From contig CAZFAT010000196.1 of assembly GCA_964517075.1 (NCBI GenBank), positions 1 through 30,410 of the forward strand: a stretch of 30,410 nt of DNA, in the 5' to 3' direction. The translations under genes were made by a program, and so were the position numbers. Origin of the DNA: CAZFAT01 sp964517075. Lineage in GTDB: Bacteria > Acidobacteriota > Vicinamibacteria > Vicinamibacterales > SCN-69-37. The notes under the pieces were generated by a model that had not been told where the DNA came from, made no database searches, and saw only the letters and a program-made list of their open reading frames with translations. Positions within the stretch are counted from its first letter, which is position 1, and every line of letters begins with the position of its first letter. Shown one piece after another: positions 24,811 through 30,410 of this stretch.

Positions 24811-26016
24811 ATGGCGCGTGTGTGGAGGAATCCGCGGGTGCTGCTCGGCGTGGCCGGCGTCGCCGCGCTCGTGGCGGTCGCAGTCTGGCCCCGCGCCATC
24901 GCGGTGGACGCCGCGCCCGTCGCGCGCGGCACGATCGAAGTCACGCTCGACGAGGACGGCCAGACCCGCGTGCACGACCGCTTCATCGTCGCCGCCCCCG
25001 TGGGTGGGGAAGTGCGGCGCGTCGATCTCGACCCGGGGGACCGGATCGAGCGCGGCGCCGTCGTCGCGGTGCTGCGGCCCGCGTTGTCCCCGCCGCTGGA
25101 TGCCCGCACCCGCGCGGAAGCCACGGCCGCGCTCGAGGCCGCACAGGCCGCCAGCGGACGACTCACGGCCGAGGCGGCGCGGGCGCGGACGGCGCGCGAT
25201 CGGGCGCGCCAGGTCATCGCGCGCACGAAGAGCCTGGCCGATGCGGGGGCGGTCGCCCGTGAGGAACTGGAAGCGCGGCAGGCCGAGCTGGATCTGGCGG
25301 ACGCCGCCGTCCGGTCCGCGGAGTTCGCCATCGCGCAGGCGGAACACGAGGTCGGCGTCGCACGCGCGCGCCTCGCGCCGCCTGGCACGGCCGGCCAGAC
25401 CGACGTCAACGTGCGGGCTCCGATCAGCGGCGTGGTGCTCCGGCGTTACCGCGAAAGCCAGAGCGTCGTTCCGCCGGGAGAGCCGCTCATCGAGATCGGC
25501 AATCCCGACGACCTCGAGATCGTGGCCGACTTCCTGTCGGCCGACGCGGTACGCATCCGGCCGGGGCAGGCCGTCCGCATCGAGCAGTGGGGGGGCGATC
25601 CGCTGCCCGGTCGCGTTCGCCTCGTCGAGCCGTCGGGCTTCACGCGCGTCTCGGCGCTCGGCGTCGAAGAGCAGCGCGTGAACGTGCTGATCGACTTCGA
25701 CGCGCCGGCCGAGGCACTCGGCACGATTCGCGACAACTTCCGCGTCGAGGTCCGCGTGATTGCCGATCGGCGCGAGAGCGTGCTCACCATCCCGCTCGGC
25801 AGTCTGTTCCGCCGGCAGGACGCGTGGGCCGTCTACACGATCGTCGAGCAGACCGCCCGTCTCCAGACGGTGGAAGTGGGCGCGCGCAGCCGGACCCACG
25901 CGGAAGTCGTGCGCGGTCTCGACGAGGGCGCGACCGTGGTGCTCTATCCGCCGGATACGCTCAGCGACGGCACGAAGGTGGAAGTGACGGACCAAGCGGT
26001 GAGCCGTCAGCCATGA
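24811..26016 (+). CDS. HlyD/MacA-type periplasmic adaptor (membrane fusion protein)
   Basis: 401 residues. An N-terminal membrane anchor is at about 10-27 (VLLGVAGVAALVAVAVW). The lipoyl/barrel half (IVAAPVGGEVRRVDLDPGDRIERG) is followed by a coiled-coil hairpin of Ala/Arg/Glu heptads (about 95-185). The second lipoyl half is VRAPISGVVLRRYRESQSVVPPGEPLIEIG, and beta-barrel and membrane-proximal domains run to the end. ATG at 24811 is 3 nt after the permease stop. It should link the ABC permease to an outer-membrane channel; no TolC-like gene is in the window, so a shared channel would be needed. Confidence 0.93.
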   Translation: MARVWRNPRVLLGVAGVAALVAVAVWPRAIAVDAAPVARGTIEVTLDEDGQTRVHDRFIVAAPVGGEVRRVDLDPGDRIERGAVVAVLRPALSPPLDARTRAEATAALEAAQAASGRLTAEAARARTARDRARQVIARTKSLADAGAVAREELEARQAELDLADAAVRSAEFAIAQAEHEVGVARARLAPPGTAGQTDVNVRAPISGVVLRRYRESQSVVPPGEPLIEIGNPDDLEIVADFLSADAVRIRPGQAVRIEQWGGDPLPGRVRLVEPSGFTRVSALGVEEQRVNVLIDFDAPAEALGTIRDNFRVEVRVIADRRESVLTIPLGSLFRRQDAWAVYTIVEQTARLQTVEVGARSRTHAEVVRGLDEGATVVLYPPDTLSDGTKVEVTDQAVSRQP

Positions 26017-26021
26017 GCCAC

Positions 26022-26049
26022 AGCTCAGAGCTCAGAGCTCAAAGCTCAA
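26022..26049. repeat. Four tandem heptamers AGCTCAG/AGCTCAA
   Basis: The copies are AGCTCAG twice and then AGCTCAA twice, followed by AGCTGA. They lie in the 51-nt gap between the adaptor gene and the convergent Cys4 gene. The rest of the gap is unremarkable. Confidence 0.7.
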
Positions 26050-26067
26050 AGCTGACACCGTCAGAAC

Positions 26068-26301
26068 CTAGTGAATTCCCAGCCGCTCCAGGGCGTGCAG
26101 GTCGGCGACGGCCTGCGCCGCGGCTTCGAGGCGGGCGCGCTGGCGTTCGCGCCATACAGGACAGTCCTCACACTCCCGCGAGGGGCCGTCGAGCCGCAGG
26201 GTCCGGTACGGGTACTCGCAAACCCAGACCGCGGTCGGCTGCGCCCTGCGGTTGGAACCGGGTAGATAGGTCAGATGACAGGGCGGGTGGGCGGCGGGCA
26301 T
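26068..26301 (-). CDS. Small four-cysteine protein, 77 residues, unknown function
   Basis: Begins MPAAHPPCHLTYLPGSNRRAQ. Cysteines lie at 8, 28, 44 and 47 (VCEYPYRTLRLDGPSRECEDCPVW), and a charged Arg/Glu/Ala helix follows (51-72). The C-x19-C-x15-C-x2-C spacing could bind one zinc or an iron-sulphur cluster, but I do not recognise the family. No signal peptide is visible. The codon positions look coding (conserved-looking aromatic and cysteine residues). The start is ATG at 26301, with a weak GAGG about 10 nt upstream. It sits downstream of truA on the same strand, 133 nt away; that gap shows GC-rich sequence and no clear signal. Confidence 0.65.
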   Translation of the reverse strand: MPAAHPPCHLTYLPGSNRRAQPTAVWVCEYPYRTLRLDGPSRECEDCPVWRERQRARLEAAAQAVADLHALERLGIH

Positions 26302-26434
26302 AGCGGGGTGCCTCACCCGTCGCAAGCCACGTACCCGCGGCGCGGGCCGGAAACCCGTCGTATGAGCCGCCGGGCCCCCGGCTGGCCCCGCACGTTTTGG
26401 CGTCTGCCTGACAGGTTTGATCGGCCGCCGGCGA

Positions 26435-27223
26435 TCAGCCGTCCGCGTTCGGATAGGCGATGGCCGGCACGACCGGCCAGTCCCCCGGCGGGTCGTCGTA
26501 GAAGACCCGCTCCAGGAACAGGCCGGAGGCCGGCGCGGTGAGCTGTGCCGGGAGGGCCGAGTCCGATGTGACGAGGGCCGCGACCGAGTCGGGCGCGAGC
26601 TCGCCGCGCCCGACGCCGGCCAGGACGCCGGTGAGCCGCCGGACCATCTTCCAGAGGAAGTGCGAGCCCACCACGCGCACGAGGACGAGGGCGCCGTGAC
26701 GGGCCACGGCCACCTGATGCACCAGGACCCGCGTCGACTTCTCCTCCGGGTCATCGTCGGTGAACGCGCGGAAGTCGGCGAGGCCGAGAAAGCCGCTGGC
26801 GGCGGCCTGCATGGCTGCGATGTCGAGATCGGCGCGCACCCACCAGACGAACGGCTTGGCGAACGCGGTGCGTCGCCGTGAGATTTGATACAGGTAGCTG
26901 CGCGCGACCGCGCTGTGGCGCGCGTGGAAGCGGGCCGGCACGCGCTCGACGGTGAGCACGTTGATGTCGGCCGGCAGCGCGTCGTTCAGGCGCGCGAGCA
27001 GGGTGTCGGGCGGCAGCGCGGACGCGAGGTCCGTGTGCGCGATCTGCGCCAGCGCGTGCACGCCGGCGTCCGTACGTCCGGCCCCGTACACCTCGCCGCG
27101 CGCGCCCTGAATCGTGCCCATCGCGCGCACCAGCTCTCCCTGCACGGTGCGCGCGTTCTTCTGGATCTGCCAGCCGCTGTACCGGGTGCCGGCGTACTCG
27201 ATGGTGAGCTTGTAGCGAGGCAT
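26435..27223 (-). CDS. truA: tRNA pseudouridine(38-40) synthase TruA
   Basis: Isomerises uridine to pseudouridine at positions 38-40 in the anticodon stem-loop of many tRNAs. It has 262 residues, the normal length. The catalytic aspartate is D52 in GAGRTDAGVHA. The N-terminal MPRYKLTIEYAGTRYSGWQIQKNARTVQ and the C-terminal FLWKMVRRLTGVLAGVGRGEL are diagnostic. The start is ATG at 27223. Just upstream is a perfect 6-bp dyad that contains a TAGACT hexamer. No co-transcribed partner is obvious apart from the small Cys4 gene downstream. Confidence 0.96.
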   Translation of the reverse strand: MPRYKLTIEYAGTRYSGWQIQKNARTVQGELVRAMGTIQGARGEVYGAGRTDAGVHALAQIAHTDLASALPPDTLLARLNDALPADINVLTVERVPARFHARHSAVARSYLYQISRRRTAFAKPFVWWVRADLDIAAMQAAASGFLGLADFRAFTDDDPEEKSTRVLVHQVAVARHGALVLVRVVGSHFLWKMVRRLTGVLAGVGRGELAPDSVAALVTSDSALPAQLTAPASGLFLERVFYDDPPGDWPVVPAIAYPNADG

Positions 27224-27231
27224 GGGGGTGG

Positions 27232-27246
27232 GGAAGTCTAACTTCC
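27232..27246 (-). promoter_or_regulatory. Perfect dyad GGAAGT-CTA-ACTTCC upstream of truA
   Basis: Six-base arms with a 3-nt centre, 8 nt from the truA start codon. On the minus strand it includes TAGACT (27240-27235), which could be the -10 box, so it may be a promoter with an overlapping operator. Confidence 0.35.
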
Positions 27247-27288
27247 AGCAGTGCGTGGCGAAACTGCCGGCGGCGGGCAGATCGGAGT

Positions 27289-27314
27289 GTCCGGCTTCAG
27301 CCTGGCAGCCGGAC
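27289..27314. repeat. CCGGCT-type hairpin upstream of the radical SAM gene
   Basis: GTCCGGCT (27289-27296) and AGCCGGAC (27307-27314) are perfect inverted 8-mers with a 10-nt loop (TCAGCCTGGC). They end 16 nt before the radical SAM start codon. From memory, similar CCGGCTTCAGCCGG palindromes are frequent between genes in Vicinamibacteria; this was not checked. Confidence 0.55.
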
Positions 27315-27330
27315 CGGATAAGCTCAGAGG

Positions 27331-28392
27331 ATGAAGCGCGCGCACGTCCTCAAGGCCTGGAGCCGGATCCTGACTGGCTACCGGCCGAACCTTTCCATCG
27401 AGATCACGCGCGAGTGCCCCCTCCGCTGTCCCGGGTGCTATGCCTACGGTGACACGCATCTGGGCGGCGGCGTCGTGCTGCGCCAACTGGCCGACTTCAA
27501 GGGTCAGGAACTCGTCGAGGGAGTCTTGAGTCTCGTTCGCCGCTACAAGCCGATCCACCTGTCCATCGTCGGCGGAGAGCCGCTGGTGCGTTTTCGCGAA
27601 CTGGACGAGATGCTGCCGCGGATTTCGGCCATGGGCGTGCATACCCAGGTGGTCACGAGCGCCGTCCGTCCGGTGCCCGAGGCGTGGGCGCGCATTCCAA
27701 GCGTTCAGGTCTGCGTCTCGATTGACGGCCTGGCGCCTGAGCACGACGCGCGGCGCGCGCCGGCCACCTACGATCGCATCCTCCAGCACATCCGCGGACA
27801 GCACGTGACGGTGCACTGCACGATCACCCGCCAGCAGACGCGGCCGGGATATGCCACGGAGTTCACGAGGTTCTGGGCGGCCGTGCCGGATGTGGAGCAG
27901 ATCTGGTTCAGCCTGTACACGCCGCAGAAGGGCGAAGAGTCCGACGAGCGGCTGCGTCCCGAGGATCGGCAGCGGGTCGTCGCGGAAATCGTCGGCCTGC
28001 ATGCCGGCGAGCCGAAACTGCACGACATGTTTCCGGCGGTGATGCGTGGCTATCTGCGCCCCCCGCAGAATCCCGACGAGTGCATCTTCGCGAAGACGAC
28101 GGCGTGCCTGTCGGCGGACCTGAAGCGGGCAATCACGCCGTGCCAGTACGGCGGCGATCCCGACTGCACGCAGTGCGGCTGCATGGCCTCGGTGGGACTG
28201 AACGCGCTCGGCGAGCACAAGCTCGGCGGCTTGATTCCGCTGCGCACGCTCTTCGACGGCTCGCTGCGCGTGGGCGCGGCGGCGCGGCGATGGCGGGGTG
28301 AGTCCAACGGCCACGCCAAGGGTCTGACAGACGCCGTTTCCCGCGACGGCCTGGCTGCGCCTATTCCGCTCGCAGGGCCTCGACCGGATTGA
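27331..28392 (+). CDS. Radical SAM protein with C-terminal cysteine cluster, unknown substrate
   Basis: 353 residues. The SAM-binding [4Fe-4S] motif is C29, C33 and C36 (CPLRCPGCY), and the SAM-contacting GGEPL is at 81-85. A second group of six cysteines lies at 251, 259, 271, 279, 282 and 284 (CIFAKTTACLS...CQYGG...CTQCGC). This resembles a SPASM/twitch-like auxiliary cluster but not an exact known spacing. No nearby peptide precursor is visible. It does not look like HpnH or MoaA by its cysteine pattern. The start is ATG at 27331 with AGAGG touching it, so leaderless initiation is possible. The last 32 nt overlap the end of the permease gene on the opposite strand. Confidence 0.85.
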   Translation: MKRAHVLKAWSRILTGYRPNLSIEITRECPLRCPGCYAYGDTHLGGGVVLRQLADFKGQELVEGVLSLVRRYKPIHLSIVGGEPLVRFRELDEMLPRISAMGVHTQVVTSAVRPVPEAWARIPSVQVCVSIDGLAPEHDARRAPATYDRILQHIRGQHVTVHCTITRQQTRPGYATEFTRFWAAVPDVEQIWFSLYTPQKGEESDERLRPEDRQRVVAEIVGLHAGEPKLHDMFPAVMRGYLRPPQNPDECIFAKTTACLSADLKRAITPCQYGGDPDCTQCGCMASVGLNALGEHKLGGLIPLRTLFDGSLRVGAAARRWRGESNGHAKGLTDAVSRDGLAAPIPLAGPRPD

Positions 28393-30410
28393 CCGAGATT
28401 GCCCGGCGCACAGGGAGGATGGCGGCGACGAGCGTGACGACCACCACGGCGGCCACCGCGCCGGCGAGCACGCCGAGTTGAACGCCCTCCAGGCCGAACA
28501 GGAACGCCTTGCCCAGCTGCGCCAGACTGAGCGCGGCGGCGCTGCCTAGTACTACCCCCACGACGGTGACCCGTCCCACCTGCGCAAGCACCGACCGGCG
28601 AATCGAACCGCTGGTGGCGCCGAGCGCGATGCGAATGCCGAGTTCCCGCCGCCGGCGCGCGACGCCGTAGGCGAGAACCGCGTAGAGCCCCACGCCCGCC
28701 AGGAGCGTCGCGAGCGCGGCAAAGGCCGTCGTGAACGTGGCCGCCAGCCGGTCGCCCGTCATCCCGTTCGCGATCTGGTCGTCCATCGTCCGCAGGTCGA
28801 TCACGGGCAAATTCGGCGCGAGGCGGTTCACGAGGGGTCGGATGGCGTCCACCAGCGGATCCGTGTCGGACTCGGCTCTCACGTAGAAGTAGAACGTCGT
28901 GGCCCCGCGCTCCGCCTGACGGTGCGGGAGGAAGAACTGCGGCGGAGGCGCTTGCCGGACGCTGCTGTACGCCGCGTCCCGCACGAGGCCGACGATTTCG
29001 ATATCGGGGCGCGTGGTCGAGCCCTGCCCGAGCGCGAACCGCTTCCCCACGGCCTCGCGGCCGAGGTTGAACTTGCGTGCGAACGCCTCGTTGACGATGG
29101 CCACGCGCGGCGAGCCCTCGATGTCGGCCCGCGAGAACTCGCGGCCGGCCAGGCGCGGGATGCCCAGGGTGTGGAAATAGTCGGGCCCGATCGCGGCCCG
29201 CTTGGCGTGCGTGTCCGTGCCCGGACCCGCGCCGGCGCCCTCGACCGTGAGGTTCTGCGCCGAGTCCCAGCCCGTCAGGAGCGGAACCGTAGTGGTCGAG
29301 GCGGCCCGCACACCCGGCAAGCCCCGGAGTGTGTCCTCGACTTCGTTCACGAGCGCGCCCGTCCGATCGGGCGGGTAGCCGCCGAGATGCGGCGAGAGGC
29401 CGAACACGATCAGGCCGTCGCGCTCGAGGCCGAGCTCCACGTGTGCGAGATTCGCAAGGCTGACCAGCGAGAAGCCCGCCAATGCCAGGAGCGCCGTGGC
29501 CAACGTAGTCTGCACGGTCGCGAGTGTCGCGCGGAAGCGGATCACCGCGCGCGAGCCTGACACCCGCGCCGACTGCGCACGGAGGCCCTGGGCCGCCGCG
29601 GTGCGCACGCCGTGGACGGCGGGAAAGAGCCCGAACAGCAGGCCAGTGCCGAAGCCGAGCGCCAGCGCAAACAGCCAGACCGGCGTGCTGAACGCAACGT
29701 CGAACGGCCGGCCGCCCGCGGGCGGCGCCATCGCGACGAGCGCGTCCAGCGTCAGCTGCGCGATGCCGACGGCCATCACCGCGCCCGCGAGCCCGAGCAG
29801 ACACGCTTCGGTGAGCAGGCCGCGGATAAGCCGCCCGCGCGTGGCGCCGAGCGAGAGACGCAGCGCCATCTCTTCCGTCCGGTCCGCGGCGCGGGTCAGC
29901 AGCAGGTTGGCCACGTTTGCACACGCGATCAGCAGGACGAATCCCGTGACCGCCATGAGGAGCAGGAGAACCGTGCGCGCGTTCTGCCGCTCGGCGTTGC
30001 GGCCGTGGGCGCCTTCGTCGAGAAGGATCCGTCGGGCCAGATACTCCGCATGGAGCGCATCCCCCATCTGGCTCTGGAGCACGGGGAACTCGACGTCGCG
30101 CAGCAGCGCGGCGAACGGCACGCTGATCTGCCCCTCGGCCTGTTCGCGGGTGACGCCAGTGCGCAGGCGCGCCGCCAGATACAGCCAGTGGTCGTTCCGC
30201 GCGTTCGTGCCGCGCCAGCCCGGCCGCACCGCTTCGGCCATGGCCAGGGGCACGAAGACGTCGGGGCCGCCGATGGAGCGCATGCCCGTGAACCCGTGCG
30301 GGGTCACACCCACGATGGTCAGCGCTCCGCCGTTGACGATGAGCGTGGCGCCGAGGACGTCCAGTCGGGCGCCCAGCCGGTCGGTCCAGTACTGATGACT
30401 GAGCACGACC
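28361..30410 (-). CDS. Duplicated MacB/FtsX-type ABC permease (ADOP family), N-terminus missing
   Basis: About 683 residues visible; the gene continues past the right edge and the apparent GTG at 30406 is internal (VVLSHQYWTDRLG). It shows the MacB periplasmic core (VLSHQYW...LIVNGGALTIVGVTP), the first FtsX bundle beginning TVLLLLMAVTGFVLLIACANVANLLL, a linker helix, a second periplasmic domain (DYFHTLGIPRLAGREFS) and a second FtsX bundle ending in NPVEALRAE. This is the acidobacterial duplicated orphan permease pattern. No ATPase gene is adjacent on its strand within the window, in keeping with the 'orphan' label. Its role is not established. Confidence 0.9.
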   Translation of the reverse strand, partial: VVLSHQYWTDRLGARLDVLGATLIVNGGALTIVGVTPHGFTGMRSIGGPDVFVPLAMAEAVRPGWRGTNARNDHWLYLAARLRTGVTREQAEGQISVPFAALLRDVEFPVLQSQMGDALHAEYLARRILLDEGAHGRNAERQNARTVLLLLMAVTGFVLLIACANVANLLLTRAADRTEEMALRLSLGATRGRLIRGLLTEACLLGLAGAVMAVGIAQLTLDALVAMAPPAGGRPFDVAFSTPVWLFALALGFGTGLLFGLFPAVHGVRTAAAQGLRAQSARVSGSRAVIRFRATLATVQTTLATALLALAGFSLVSLANLAHVELGLERDGLIVFGLSPHLGGYPPDRTGALVNEVEDTLRGLPGVRAASTTTVPLLTGWDSAQNLTVEGAGAGPGTDTHAKRAAIGPDYFHTLGIPRLAGREFSRADIEGSPRVAIVNEAFARKFNLGREAVGKRFALGQGSTTRPDIEIVGLVRDAAYSSVRQAPPPQFFLPHRQAERGATTFYFYVRAESDTDPLVDAIRPLVNRLAPNLPVIDLRTMDDQIANGMTGDRLAATFTTAFAALATLLAGVGLYAVLAYGVARRRRELGIRIALGATSGSIRRSVLAQVGRVTVVGVVLGSAAALSLAQLGKAFLFGLEGVQLGVLAGAVAAVVVVTLVAAILPVRRAISVNPVEALRAE

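Noticed and set aside
26302..26434. Riboswitch or structured RNA between truA and the Cys4 gene
   Set aside because: GC-rich with some inverted words, but I could not match any known riboswitch core or a convincing long stem.
27224..27330. Short precursor peptide gene for the radical SAM enzyme
   Set aside because: No ATG/GTG frame with a ribosome-binding site fits; the gap is filled by two dyads.
28050..29924. 624-codon minus-strand open frame overlapping the permease and radical SAM genes
   Set aside because: Arg/Ala/Gly-rich out-of-frame shadow of the duplicated permease; no sign of a frameshift in the permease itself.

Overview
The window is a GC-rich (by eye about two thirds G+C), gene-dense chromosomal segment from a bacterium. 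There is no rRNA, prophage, insertion sequence or CRISPR array. The best inference for the host is Acidobacteriota, probably class Vicinamibacteria. The reasons are the large FtsX/MacB-type duplicated permease at the right edge (ending NPVEALRAE, the style of the acidobacterial 'ADOP' permeases), the abundance of GTG/TTG starts, the weak ribosome-binding sites and several families of small palindromic intergenic repeats. This is a judgement from gene content, not a phylogenetic result.

Layout, left to right. (1) 1-408: 3' end of a short-chain dehydrogenase. (2) 457-4395: a two-gene unit coding for a DEAD/DEAH helicase with a C-terminal four-cysteine MZB domain and a DEDD-type exonuclease with helical repeats. 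This is the architecture of the MrfA/MrfB (YprA/YprB) mitomycin-repair pair. (3) 4412-5715 (-): ribosomal protein bL31 and an aldo/keto reductase. (4) 5799-7945 (+): exported M28 metallopeptidase and a small membrane protein, followed by a tandem intergenic repeat. (5) 8136-14056 (-): a proteostasis cluster transcribed as tRNA-Leu(UAG), trigger factor, clpP, clpX, lon. (6) 14116-15542: a WYL-domain regulator divergent from a 63-residue basic protein, with a dyad between them. (7) 15622-17037 (-): Glu/Leu/Phe/Val-type dehydrogenase, divergent from a peroxiredoxin-pdxH-LOG operon (17135-19197). (8) 19298-20644 (-): hemN. (9) 20771-26016 (+): a tight four-gene unit of tandem universal stress protein, ABC ATPase, eight-helix FtsX-type permease and HlyD-type adaptor. 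(10) 26068-27223 (-): a 77-residue Cys4 protein and truA. (11) 27331-28392 (+): an unassigned radical SAM protein that overlaps, tail to tail, the partial duplicated permease (28361-30410, -).

Most genes are housekeeping or stress functions: protein quality control, DNA-crosslink repair, peroxide removal, PLP, haem, envelope export. The less ordinary material is between the genes. There are two GATTG-rich hairpin elements, a GAAAACGAC/GTCGTTTTC dyad seen three times, a 76/81-bp tandem repeat, a heptamer repeat, a CCGGCT hairpin, a terminator-like hairpin placed ahead of the usp-efflux operon, and a hairpin built from two facing stop codons. I do not see a clear-cut unknown multi-gene system. 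The best candidates for a second look are the MrfAB-like pair, the usp-ABC export operon with its dyad-rich leader, the WYL regulator/small-protein pair and the radical SAM protein. No gene-free stretch exceeds 300 bases; the longest, 15103-15350, is described under its sites.
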